NCBI GenBank assembly: GCA_051646925.1
Contig: JBOFDK010000005.1
Coordinates: 1 to 40,310, forward strand
Direction of reading: 5' to 3'
DNA from: JBOFDK01 sp051646925
GTDB lineage: Bacteria > Bacillota > Clostridia > Lachnospirales > Cellulosilyticaceae
Length of the DNA: 40,310 bases
The position numbers were made by a program, and so were the translations under genes. The stretch's first letter is position 1, and each line of letters opens with the position of its first letter. The notes beneath the pieces were generated by a model. It did not search any database. It was given only the letters and a program-made list of their open reading frames with translations, and was not told where the DNA came from. Shown here piece after piece: positions 7,481-15,095 of the stretch.

Positions 7481-8767
7481 TTATAAGTTGGTGTCAGTTT
7501 CGATAAGTTTTGTAGATTGATCATTTATTTTTATACGAAGTTTATTTATACGGTTATTGTTAGTGTCTTCAACGGTGAATGTAATATTTTCAAAAGTGAC
7601 AACCTCACCTTCATCAGGGAAACGGTCTAATATACCTATAATAAAACCACCGATTGAGTCAAATTCATTTGAACAAATATCCAAATTAAGTTTTTCGTTA
7701 AATTCACTAATACGGAATGTACCATCTACTAAATAGTCAGTTTCAGATTCTTTAATAAAATCATTTTCGGTAATATCGTATTCATCATCAATATCACCAA
7801 CGATTTCTTCTATTAAATCTTCCATAGTAACAAGTCCGGCAGTTCCGCCATATTCATCAACAACGATTGCCATTCCGACTTTTTTTGTACGAAGTTCTTT
7901 GAACAGTTCATCAATACGTTTAAATTCATGTACAAAGTATACTTCTCTTAAAAATTCATGTGCATTAAATGTTGCATGGTCAAATCGTTTTAGCAATAAG
8001 TCTTTTACGTATATAACGCCGATTATATTATCATAGCTTTCTCCGTAAACGGGCATACGTGAAAATTGTTCTTCTTTATATAGAGCTATAATATCGTCAT
8101 ATGAGGCATTTACGTCAATTGCAATCATGTCTGTACGTGGAATCATAATGTCTTTTGTATAGGAGTCACCAAAACTAAACACATTATAAATCATTTCTTT
8201 TTCTTCAAATTCTAAAACGCCTTCTTCGTGGCTTACAGTAACAATAGTTTTAAGTTCGTCTTCTGTGATAAATGGTCTATTAGCATCAACGCTACCACCA
8301 AATAAGCGAATAAGCATATTAGAAACACGCATTAAAACTTTAACAATAGGTCCTAATAAAACGACTACGACAGAAATTGCTGGAGCTACAAAGATAGCAA
8401 CTTTTTGTGCGTTTTGAGTAGATAATGATTTTGGTGTAATTTCACCAAAAATCAAAACAAGTAATGTCATTACTCCAGTTGCGATACCAGCACCGGCATC
8501 TTGCCATAGAGACATTGCAATAACTGTTGCAAGAGAAGATGCACCAATATTAACTAAATTGTTACCAACTAAAATAGAACCAAGTAGCTTGTTTGGGTCT
8601 TCAACAAGTTTAGCAACACGTTGTGCTCCGGGCATATTTTGAGCTACCATATGTCTAGCATCTATTTTGCTAATAGACATAAGTGCTGTTTCGGATGCTG
8701 AAAAAAATCCAGACCCTATAAGCAATATGAGCAGTATAGATATTTGTACTAAATGTACCGAATCCAA
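7481..8767 (-). CDS. CNNM/CBS-domain membrane protein (HlyC/CorC family)
   Basis: A 428-residue protein of the 'hemolysin C/CorC' family, now grouped with CNNM magnesium transporters. The N-terminal CNNM (DUF21) domain has about four membrane segments in residues 1-150, with the family motif GSGFFSASETALMS. A pair of CBS domains follows (about 205-325; DIMIPRTDMIAI, VDEYGGTAGLVTMEDLIEEIVGDI). A CorC/HlyC C-terminal domain (about 340-415) contains FDSIGGFIIGILDRFPDEGE. Family members are implicated in magnesium export or homeostasis; haemolysis is a historical label. Single gene, convergent with hcp. Confidence 0.92.
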   Translation of the reverse strand: MDSVHLVQISILLILLIGSGFFSASETALMSISKIDARHMVAQNMPGAQRVAKLVEDPNKLLGSILVGNNLVNIGASSLATVIAMSLWQDAGAGIATGVMTLLVLIFGEITPKSLSTQNAQKVAIFVAPAISVVVVLLGPIVKVLMRVSNMLIRLFGGSVDANRPFITEDELKTIVTVSHEEGVLEFEEKEMIYNVFSFGDSYTKDIMIPRTDMIAIDVNASYDDIIALYKEEQFSRMPVYGESYDNIIGVIYVKDLLLKRFDHATFNAHEFLREVYFVHEFKRIDELFKELRTKKVGMAIVVDEYGGTAGLVTMEDLIEEIVGDIDDEYDITENDFIKESETDYLVDGTFRISEFNEKLNLDICSNEFDSIGGFIIGILDRFPDEGEVVTFENITFTVEDTNNNRINKLRIKINDQSTKLIETDTNL

Positions 8768-9101
8768 AGTATAATCACTCTCCTAAATTTATAAAAATTT
8801 TTCATGTAATATATTTTAAAATGAATAATTTACAAGATGTTAAATAAATAACTTGCAAGATAATATATAAATAAATCACAAGATATTTCAAAAATAACTT
8901 AAAGTAAAAATATATACTAAACGTAAAAAATGTAACAGTTTCATTATAAAATAAATAAATATCTTTTGCAACTAAGCGAACCAACTATAAAGCATATACT
9001 GATAATATACACAAAATGTGTAGTTGTTATGCTTAACATCAATTAAAGGTTTTTATTGTAAAAGCCGAAATATAAAATAGATACTAAAAGAGGTGAAATA
9101 A
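8768..9101. other. 334-bp AT-rich divergent intergenic region
   Basis: This is upstream of both the reverse CNNM/CBS gene and the forward flagellar repeat protein gene. A sigma-D type promoter is recognisable at 9044-9071. The rest is AT-rich. A 60-codon reverse frame inside it has no ribosome binding site and is not called as a gene. Confidence 0.6.
9044..9071 (+). promoter_or_regulatory. Sigma-D (FliA-type) flagellar promoter
   Basis: TAAA (9044-9047), a 16-base spacer, and GCCGAAAT (9064-9071) match the sigma-D consensus TAAA-N15-GCCGATAT with one mismatch and an allowed spacer. It stands about 30 bases upstream of the start codon of the large repeat protein gene, so this islet is expected to be expressed late in flagellar assembly. 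Confidence 0.75.
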
Positions 9102-11876
9102 ATGATTGATACTATTTATAAAAAGCAGTTTTATAATACCAATATAAATAAGCAAGAAAAGAATGAAGTTAAAAGCAATGAAACTAAAAAACATAGTGAA
9201 GTTGTTTATAATTTGAAAGAACATAGTGATGCATGGGAAAAATATTGCTATTATGACGTAAATAAAGAAAAAAACTACTTAGAAGATAAAGAAAGTAACA
9301 TAGTAAAATTGCCAGAAGAAAATAGTTACATATATATATACAGTAAAGGATATGATGTAGAAAATTTAACAGCAAAGGAAATACAAGATATAGAAGACCA
9401 CAGGTTAAATGAAATATATGATGTAAATCAATCAATTAAAGAAAAAATAGATAAACTAAAAACTCATCAAGATAGTATGTATAGAGAAACTTTGCAAGAA
9501 CAGACAATTACAATTAATAGTTTGTATCAAGCAAGTTTTTCAGGAGACGGATATAAAAATACAGTAGCATTTAGTGAAGGTGATGTTAAAAGTGTTTTGG
9601 GTATGAATGGGATAGCTGTGACGAATGAAAATATTAGTGCAGCAACAAAACTTATAGAGTGGGGAATGGATGTTAACGTTCATGATATAAATAAGTTACA
9701 AAATATTTATGCAGCTATAGAAAGTCTTGATGTATATGAAAAAGAAAAACAAATTCAAGAAGAGTTAAAAGAAGATAAAGAGTTAGATGAAAAAGCACTT
9801 ATATCAAAAGATAAAGTTATGTACCACGATATGACTATTAAAGAAGTAATAGATGATTTACGTAAAGTAGATGACGATACTATAGATAGTGTTATACAAA
9901 CAAAAGATAATGTTACGATAAAAAATTTAAGAGAAGTAATGCTACGAAATACAGAAAAAGTATTAGAAAATAAAAATCAAAAAACAGATAACATAGTAGA
10001 AAAAGAGGCAATGGTAGCAGGTTTAGAAAGTGGAACAAAAACCAAAGGTGAAAAAGAACAAAATAAAGAACAGATTAAAGAACAAATTAAAGAAATAAGA
10101 GCTATGTTAACTACGGAAAGTGCAATGCGGTTAAGTGAGAAGATGCCTTTAGAAAGTAGTACTTTATCAGAAGTTGCATCAGGTCTTCGTCAAATTCAAG
10201 ATGAAACAATTACAGATGCTATGATAAAAGAAGATATTCAAGATACATCACAAAATAGAATGATGATTAAGCAGGTTATGGAAGCAACTAATGCTATTAG
10301 GCAATCAAAAGATGTAGTAGTCGGTGAGTTAGATGTAGATGATTTATTAGAAACAGTTCACCAAGCAATAAATGCATATGAACAATCGGGGACTGTGCCA
10401 GAAGAGCGTTTTGGGGAAACGGCAAAACGACTTGAAAAGGAAGTAGAAGTATTTTTGACAAGAGAAAATATGCCAAAAGATGCATTAACAAAAGAAGCTA
10501 TTAAAGCGCTTATTACAAACGATATGCCATTAGCGATAGAAAATATTGAAAGTGCTAAAATATTATTAGAACAAATGCAAATAGTAATAGATGAACTTAC
10601 GCCAAATGTAGCGGCGCAGTGGATTAAAGAGGGTATAGATCCATACAAAGTATCGGTTGCGCAGATTGTAAATAATATTGAGCATAATCAACTGAAAAAT
10701 AAAAGTCAAACGATTGCTAGTGCAATAGTTACATTAGAAGAAAAAGGAAAAATTACAGAGTCTGAAAAACAAAGTCTTATTGGCGTTTATCGTATTTTAG
10801 AAAGTGTAAAAAATAATAAAGAAGAAATATTAGGATATATATACAAAAATAACTTACCACTAACTATTAAACATCTTGATGATGCAGTTAGGTACACTAA
10901 TAAAAATCAAGGCTTTGAAAAAATTATAGATGATAATACAGGAGAATTAGAATCACTTAAATATACAAAAGATACGGCAAGAATGTTAATTGAAAAAGGA
11001 CAACAATCTAAAGATGGAATGTTAGAACTAGCTAAAAAAATAGAAACATTTGAACTGCAAATAAAAGATGTGCCAGAAAAATTAGAAAACCTAAATTATT
11101 CATTATACTCAGTGATAAAACAAGCATTTAAAGAAGAACTTGGAAAATATGAAGGAATGGATTTGTTGCCAGAGCGTGTTCGTGAAAAATTAGAAGATAT
11201 TAAAACTGTAGATAAAGAAGTAGTAGCAAATATGGAAAAATACAATATACCTATTACATTAAACAATCTTTATTGGATGAAAAAAATTAATGAGCAGCCA
11301 GATATTTTTGCTAATATGCTAAAAGGGCAAAATAAAGAGATGGCATTTCCTGAAACGTTTCGTGAAATAAATGAAACTCTTAAAAAACTTGAAGAAGAAG
11401 CATATGAAAAAAAAGAAGAAAGTATGATAAGTGGTGATTTTAATAGTTATAAACAAAATAAAGCTATAGAAGAAATAGTTAATGTTCAAAAAAAATTAAT
11501 GGATAAAGAAGATTTTTATCAAATACCTATGACTATTAATGGAGAAATAAAAACAGTTAATATATATATTAAAGAACGTAATAAAACTAATAAAATGAAT
11601 AAATCAGGTATTGATGCAGTAATTAGCTATGATACAAATAAACTTGGAAATATTAAAGCGTATTTACATTTAGAAGATGAAAAACTTAGTTATCAAATAG
11701 TTGCAAACAATAGAAATGCGACATATAAACTTGAAAAAGATAAAGAAGCACTTACTAAAATTTTAAATCAATTAGGATACGCTATTATGAAAGAAAATTA
11801 TAAGACAGATGAAATTAGCGTAAGCCCTATGGCGATGGTATTAAAAGAAGATAGTGAATTTGAAATAATAGCATAA
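9102..11876 (+). CDS. Large helical repeat protein with FliK-like C-terminus (DUF6240-like), late flagellar gene
   Basis: A 924-residue, strongly charged (Lys/Glu-rich), mostly alpha-helical cytoplasmic-type protein with no signal peptide or membrane segment. Similar modules recur. Each holds a helix pair introduced by a phrase such as MPLAIENIESAK (near residue 473), LPLTIKHLDDAV (583) and IPITLNNLYWMK (714), with a related VHDINKLQNIY near 195. The last 110 residues (IPMTINGEIKTVNIYIKERN, later GNIKAYLHLEDEKLSYQIVA) resemble the C-terminal domain of hook-length control protein FliK. A sigma-D promoter and the following fliS and flagellin genes support a flagellar role. Family name and FliK relation come from memory and eye, not a search. 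GAGGTG precedes the ATG. Confidence 0.7.
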   Translation: MIDTIYKKQFYNTNINKQEKNEVKSNETKKHSEVVYNLKEHSDAWEKYCYYDVNKEKNYLEDKESNIVKLPEENSYIYIYSKGYDVENLTAKEIQDIEDHRLNEIYDVNQSIKEKIDKLKTHQDSMYRETLQEQTITINSLYQASFSGDGYKNTVAFSEGDVKSVLGMNGIAVTNENISAATKLIEWGMDVNVHDINKLQNIYAAIESLDVYEKEKQIQEELKEDKELDEKALISKDKVMYHDMTIKEVIDDLRKVDDDTIDSVIQTKDNVTIKNLREVMLRNTEKVLENKNQKTDNIVEKEAMVAGLESGTKTKGEKEQNKEQIKEQIKEIRAMLTTESAMRLSEKMPLESSTLSEVASGLRQIQDETITDAMIKEDIQDTSQNRMMIKQVMEATNAIRQSKDVVVGELDVDDLLETVHQAINAYEQSGTVPEERFGETAKRLEKEVEVFLTRENMPKDALTKEAIKALITNDMPLAIENIESAKILLEQMQIVIDELTPNVAAQWIKEGIDPYKVSVAQIVNNIEHNQLKNKSQTIASAIVTLEEKGKITESEKQSLIGVYRILESVKNNKEEILGYIYKNNLPLTIKHLDDAVRYTNKNQGFEKIIDDNTGELESLKYTKDTARMLIEKGQQSKDGMLELAKKIETFELQIKDVPEKLENLNYSLYSVIKQAFKEELGKYEGMDLLPERVREKLEDIKTVDKEVVANMEKYNIPITLNNLYWMKKINEQPDIFANMLKGQNKEMAFPETFREINETLKKLEEEAYEKKEESMISGDFNSYKQNKAIEEIVNVQKKLMDKEDFYQIPMTINGEIKTVNIYIKERNKTNKMNKSGIDAVISYDTNKLGNIKAYLHLEDEKLSYQIVANNRNATYKLEKDKEALTKILNQLGYAIMKENYKTDEISVSPMAMVLKEDSEFEIIA

Positions 11877-11888
11877 GGAGAAATTTGT

Positions 11889-11993
11889 ATGAATGACCAA
11901 TTGTTAGATGTTGTCAAAGGATTTATTGATTATTTTGAAGAAGTTGATACAAATGTAGATAAAAATAAAGATAAAGAGGAAAAGCATATATGA
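11889..11993 (+). CDS. 34-residue acidic small protein, translationally coupled to fliS
   Basis: A short frame missed by ordinary length cut-offs. It starts at ATG 11889 with AAGGAG about 8 bases upstream, encodes MNDQLLDVVKGFIDYFEEVD followed by a Lys/Asp/Glu-rich tail, and stops at TGA 11991-11993. The stop overlaps the fliS-like start codon in an ATGA arrangement, so ribosomes finishing here can start the next gene. It begins 12 bases after the repeat protein gene. The N-terminal half could form an amphipathic helix. No family recognised. It may be a real small flagellar protein or only a coupling leader. Confidence 0.65.
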   Translation: MNDQLLDVVKGFIDYFEEVDTNVDKNKDKEEKHI

Positions 11994-12430
11994 TAACAGT
12001 ATCAAGTGTTGTAAATGCTTCTGAAATACAGTTACTATGTATAACTTATGAACTTTTTTTAAATGACATAAATAATGCTATGCAACTAGAAGGAGATGCT
12101 AGGCAGGCAGCGATTCACCATGCAAAAGAAGTACTTTATGTACTAGGGGATAATTTGAACTTAGAAGTACCTATTGCGAAAGATTTGCTGAAATTATATA
12201 TGTATGTGCAGAAAATACTTGTAGAAAATACTAGCGATGATGAATGTTTAAAAGAAAGTTATAAATTAGTTGAAGCGGTTTATAAAGGTTATAAAGAACT
12301 TGAAAAAAACGAAAAAAATCAAAGACCAACAATGAAAAACACTCAAAATATTTATGCAGGTATGACGTATACAAAAGGAACACTAGATGAAGTAGTAGAT
12401 GAATATACAAATAGAGGGTTTCAAGTATAG
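11990..12430 (+). CDS. fliS: FliS-like flagellin export chaperone
   Basis: FliS binds the C-terminus of newly made flagellin in the cytoplasm, keeps it from polymerising and delivers it to the export gate. The 146-residue all-helical protein follows the FliS pattern: an N-terminal SEIQLLCITYELFLNDINNA helix, then AKEVLYVLGDNLNLEVPIAKDLLKLYMYVQKILVE, then a C-terminal helix. About 35 C-terminal residues (YAGMTYTKGTLDEVVDEY) go beyond the usual core. Its place just before the flagellin gene fits. Assigned by pattern and context; sequence match to FliS is moderate. Confidence 0.72.
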   Translation: MITVSSVVNASEIQLLCITYELFLNDINNAMQLEGDARQAAIHHAKEVLYVLGDNLNLEVPIAKDLLKLYMYVQKILVENTSDDECLKESYKLVEAVYKGYKELEKNEKNQRPTMKNTQNIYAGMTYTKGTLDEVVDEYTNRGFQV

Positions 12431-12529
12431 TATTAACAAGTAAACAAGCAAGTAAACAAACAAGATAACTAACTAATCATAGAGTTTATAAATAAATAAT
12501 TTAATAATGATAAAAAGGGAGAACTAATA

Positions 12530-13438
12530 ATGAAAATTAATCATAATATTCCAGCTATAAGAACATTGAATGAACTTAGTAAAGTAAATAATAAGGCAGC
12601 AAGTAGTATGCTAAATTTATCATCAGGCTTAAAAATTAATAAAGCATCGGATGATGCAGCGGGGTTAGCTATTGTAAATAAAATGGATGCACAAGTAAAA
12701 GGTTTACGCCAAGCTAATCGTAATACTATGGATGGTGTATCAATGGTACAAACGGCAGAAGGAGCATTAAATGAAGTTCATGCTATTTTGCAACGAATGC
12801 GTGAACTAGCTGTTCAAGCAGCAAATAGTACCTATACAGAAAATGATAAAAAAGAAATACAAGAAGAAATAAATAGGTTAACGTCAGAAATTAATCGAAT
12901 TGGTGAAACTACAGAATTTAATGAAAAGGCTCTTTTAAGAGGAAATGGTGCTAATGGAGAAGATATAGATATCAGGCTTCAGATAGGTGCAAATAAAGGT
13001 CAAGTGGTAGATGTAACAATATCGGATATGCGAGCAAATGCGCTTGGTATAACAGGAGTTGCGGGTGAGGATGGATTTACAGATGAAAATACAGTAGAAG
13101 ACGGAGATGGAAAAAATAATGGTATGACAAGTGCAGCGGTAAAAGTAACAGATTTTGAATCAGCGGAAAAAGCTATTAAAAAATTTGATACTGCAATTGA
13201 TAGAGTATCCTCACAACGTTCAAAACTTGGTTCTATGCAAAATAGATTAGAGCATACAACAAGTAATTTAGGAGTTTCAGAAGAAAATTTAACGGCATCT
13301 ATATCAAATCTTCAAGATGCAGATATGGCATATGAAATGTCACAATACACACAGCAAAATGTTATATCACAAGCAGCGATGGCAATGTTAGCACAAGCTA
13401 ATCAACGTCCACAACACGTATTACAACTACTTAATTAA
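12530..13438 (+). CDS. hag: Flagellin (short, D0-D1 type)
   Basis: The filament subunit. The N-terminal D0/D1 region is classical: MKINHNIPAI, SSGLKINKASDDAAGLAI, and QTAEGALNEVHAILQRMRELAVQAAN. The C-terminal D1/D0 region is SQRSKLGSMQNRLEHTTSNL to the end (ANQRPQHVLQLLN). The centre is reduced to about 40 residues, mostly acidic (GEDGFTDENTVEDGDGK), so domains D2/D3 are missing and the protein is only 302 residues. GGGAG lies about 10 bases upstream of the ATG. No separate sigma-D promoter was found in the 99-base gap to fliS, so it may be read from the promoter at 9044 or from an unrecognised one. A palindromic terminator follows. Confidence 0.96.
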   Translation: MKINHNIPAIRTLNELSKVNNKAASSMLNLSSGLKINKASDDAAGLAIVNKMDAQVKGLRQANRNTMDGVSMVQTAEGALNEVHAILQRMRELAVQAANSTYTENDKKEIQEEINRLTSEINRIGETTEFNEKALLRGNGANGEDIDIRLQIGANKGQVVDVTISDMRANALGITGVAGEDGFTDENTVEDGDGKNNGMTSAAVKVTDFESAEKAIKKFDTAIDRVSSQRSKLGSMQNRLEHTTSNLGVSEENLTASISNLQDADMAYEMSQYTQQNVISQAAMAMLAQANQRPQHVLQLLN

Positions 13439-13526
13439 GGCGATTGTATAAAGCGTTAATATATAATTTTGATAAGAAAAAAAGAATAAATAAAAAATAT
13501 AGATAAATAAAAGATATGAGTAAATA

Positions 13527-13562
13527 AAAAACGATAACGTATTAATACGTTATCGTTTTTTT
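13527..13562. terminator. Perfect-palindrome terminator after flagellin
   Basis: 13531-13556 is a perfect 26-base palindrome (arms ACGATAACGTATT) flanked by A-run and T-run. It ends flagellin on the forward strand. Its right arm contains the last codons and stop codon (13550-13552) of the reverse VanZ gene, so it also serves that gene. Confidence 0.92.
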
Positions 13563-13957
13563 GTACCTAAATAAATAATTTTTTGGATATATTTAGGGAA
13601 ATAAGTATGAAGTAGTTGATAAATTGATATTGAAATTATACATCCGCTCATATCAAATACAAGGTCAAGCCATTCACCAGCACGAGAGTCGGTCAGTGTT
13701 GCTTGAAGAATTTCGGTTAATGCTGCAAAGGCAAAAATACTAAATAACACATAAATTGAATTTGGCAAACGTTTATTAAGACGTGAAAATTCAAAAATGA
13801 ATACGGTAGTTAGACCGAAAAACATAGCCATATGAACAACTTTATCAAGGCCTGGAATATTTATAGAAGGTACGCTACTACTAGGAATAAACAGGCTATA
13901 AAGGATAATGGACAAAACTATTAGAGTAAATTTATAAAAAAACATTTTTTTTAGCAT
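13550..13957 (-). CDS. VanZ-like membrane protein
   Basis: A 135-residue membrane protein with three to four predicted transmembrane segments (residues about 8-25, 42-60, 68-88, 100-120). The VanZ-family pattern is present: GLDKVVHMAMFFGL, then ALTEILQ, then GEWLDLVFDMSGC. The founder gives low-level teicoplanin resistance, but most family members have no known role, so no resistance is claimed. An AAAGGAGC sequence precedes the start. The 3' end is embedded in the flagellin terminator. Confidence 0.85.
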   Translation of the reverse strand: MLKKMFFYKFTLIVLSIILYSLFIPSSSVPSINIPGLDKVVHMAMFFGLTTVFIFEFSRLNKRLPNSIYVLFSIFAFAALTEILQATLTDSRAGEWLDLVFDMSGCIISISIYQLLHTYFPKYIQKIIYLGTKKR

Positions 13958-14119
13958 AAGAGCTCCTTTGGTATATGTAATTCAAGTTTAAGTATAATAA
14001 AAAAAACAAAATAGATAAAGACAAAAAAGAAAAAATTAAAAAAAATAAATATTTATAAAAAAAGTATAAAAGGTAAATATTTTAGGCTATACTCCTACCG
14101 TAAAGCAAAGGAGGGTTAT

Positions 14120-14365
14120 ATGAAAAAAAGAGATAATTACGATATGTCAGAAGCACTGCAAAGAGAGACCGATAAGTTAGCTGAAGAGGTAGGGTATTTG
14201 CAAGAAGAAATGAGTGCAACGTTAGATCATTTTTCAGATGCACTCGATCCAGAACTACTGGATTATTATATGTATTACTATAAAGCAGCAGAAATTAAAC
14301 ATGGTTATTTACTACGTAAATTAAAAAAACTTTATTATTCTCAAGAGGGTAGGAATGTTATTTAA
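14120..14365 (+). CDS. yaaL: YaaL-like DUF2508 protein
   Basis: An 81-residue helical protein matching DUF2508 (YaaL): charged N-terminal helices, then FSDALDPELLDYYMYYYKAAEIKHGYLLRKLK, the family's most conserved part. The function is unknown. The neighbour downstream is bofA, the same order as yaaL-bofA in Bacillus subtilis, which supports both calls. AAAGGAGGG is 7 bases before the ATG. Confidence 0.8.
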   Translation: MKKRDNYDMSEALQRETDKLAEEVGYLQEEMSATLDHFSDALDPELLDYYMYYYKAAEIKHGYLLRKLKKLYYSQEGRNVI

Positions 14366-14419
14366 ATAAGTTTAATATAAATGGTAAGAGGACAAGACTA
14401 ATAGGCAAAGGAGAAATGT

Positions 14420-14668
14420 ATGGAAAGTATACATCCTGTAATTTTAATGAGCTTAGGTATATGTGGAATCTTACTAATTTATGTGTTATTTGAACAACAT
14501 GTAGGTAAATTTATAAGACGAGGTATTATAGGCGGAATAAGTATTGTGATTATTGATTTATTTATACCGAGCCTTGTTGCCGTAGGTTTAAATATTTATA
14601 CGATAGGTGTCGCATGTTTTTTAGGGATACCTGGTGTGTTAATTTTATATATTTTAAAAAATATATAA
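14420..14668 (+). CDS. bofA: Pro-sigma-K processing inhibitor BofA
   Basis: BofA sits in the outer forespore membrane during sporulation. With SpoIVFA it holds the intramembrane protease SpoIVFB inactive until the forespore signal arrives, timing pro-sigma-K cleavage. The 82-residue protein has an N-terminal membrane segment (about 8-25), a central hydrophobic stretch, and the family's C-terminal signature GLNIYTIGVACFLGIPGVLI. GGAG lies 8 bases before the ATG. It indicates a sporulating lineage or a recent descendant of one. Confidence 0.88.
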   Translation: MESIHPVILMSLGICGILLIYVLFEQHVGKFIRRGIIGGISIVIIDLFIPSLVAVGLNIYTIGVACFLGIPGVLILYILKNI

Positions 14669-14730
14669 AAAATGAAAGTTACAAATAAAACAAGAATAAT
14701 TGGTAAGATATTGTAGTATGTAATGAAAAA

Positions 14731-14810
14731 GTTATTAACAGAATGTGCATAAGTTGTTAGTTATTATGGTGTATAACTAAGAAAAGTTACTAACAAAATG
14801 TGCATAACTT
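14731..14810 (+). repeat. Pair of 25-base near-identical direct repeats, 55 bases apart
   Basis: GTTATTAACAGAATGTGCAT and following (14731-14755) recur as GTTACTAACAAAATGTGCAT and following (14786-14810), differing at about 3 of 25 positions. Each contains the DnaA-box-like TGTGCATAA. Confidence 0.88.
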
Positions 14811-14861
14811 ATAGAGTATCATTATGTAAAGTTTTTAAAACGCTATAAATTAAATAAAATA

Positions 14862-14890
14862 TTGACACAAGTATAAAGTGATGATATAAT
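14862..14890 (+). promoter_or_regulatory. Perfect consensus sigma-A promoter
   Basis: TTGACA (14862-14867), a 17-base spacer, and TATAAT (14885-14890) match the consensus exactly. Transcription would start near 14897, and the first strong terminator is only about 70 bases further on. Confidence 0.85.
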
Positions 14891-14896
14891 TTGTTG

Positions 14897-14996
14897 TGGA
14901 TGGACTTGTGGATTAATTAATTCCAAGTCTGTGTATAATTCGAATACTTAAATCAATCCTGATTTTTGATCACTCATATGGGTGGTCTTTTTTTTT
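14897..14996 (+). ncRNA. Candidate ~100-nt small RNA (or attenuated leader)
   Basis: A unit bounded by a perfect consensus promoter and a hairpin with a 9-T tail. Inside, GACTTG (14903-14908) pairs with CAAGTC (14924-14929), extended by GGA/TTC, and AATCA/TGATT forms a second small hairpin near 14951-14964. There is no open frame of useful length. It lacks SRP RNA, 6S, tmRNA and T-box hallmarks. It may be a stand-alone small RNA or an attenuator in front of the unknown gene at 15096. Three DnaA-box-like words lie in or at its 5' half. Confidence 0.6.
14968..14996 (+). terminator. Terminator of the small transcript
   Basis: GATCACTC (14968-14975) pairs with GGGTGGTC (14980-14987) around ATAT. 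The stem includes three G-T pairs and is followed by nine T. Confidence 0.85.
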
Positions 14997-15095
14997 GCTT
15001 TTTTTAAAAATCTTAGACAAAGTGTATAAATGTTTTTATGTATGTAAAGACTTTAAAAAAGTATTTTTTAGGCAATACAGGAGAGGAAAAAGCAA

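Larger units (their letters stand above)
14744..15029 (-). promoter_or_regulatory. Cluster of DnaA-box-like 9-mers, all in one orientation
   Basis: Read on the reverse strand, TTATGCACA occurs at 14744-14752 and 14799-14807, and TTATACACA at 14930-14938; all three fit TTATNCACA. One-mismatch forms are at 14768-14776 (TTATACACC), 14907-14915 (TAATCCACA) and 15021-15029 (TTATACACT). All point the same way within 286 bases. No dnaA gene is near, so this is a candidate DnaA-binding cluster, not a called replication origin. Confidence 0.5.
14669..15095. other. 427-bp gap with DnaA-box-like cluster and a small-RNA transcription unit
   Basis: No protein gene is evident. It holds repeated TGTGCATAA-type words, a perfect sigma-A promoter at 14862-14890 and a strong terminator at 14968-14996, described separately. 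The last 100 bases (14997-15095) lead into the next gene, with AGGAGAGG near 15080 as its ribosome binding site. Confidence 0.8.

Noticed and set aside
8802..8984. Reverse-strand 60-codon ORF
   Set aside because: Very AT-rich hydrophobic translation, no ribosome binding site, no family.
10297..10648. Two overlapping reverse-strand ORFs
   Set aside because: They lie wholly within the flagellar repeat protein gene, lack ribosome binding sites and are shadow frames.
13550..13957. Glycopeptide resistance gene
   Set aside because: VanZ-like proteins are common in Firmicutes and no other van genes are near, so no resistance role is claimed.
14897..14996. SRP RNA, 6S RNA or T-box leader
   Set aside because: The conserved SRP loop, the 6S bubble layout and the T-box motif are all absent, and the transcript is short.
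14744..15029. Chromosomal replication origin
   Set aside because: DnaA-box-like words cluster here but there is no dnaA, dnaN, rpmH or typical unwinding element beside it; kept only as a DnaA-box cluster.
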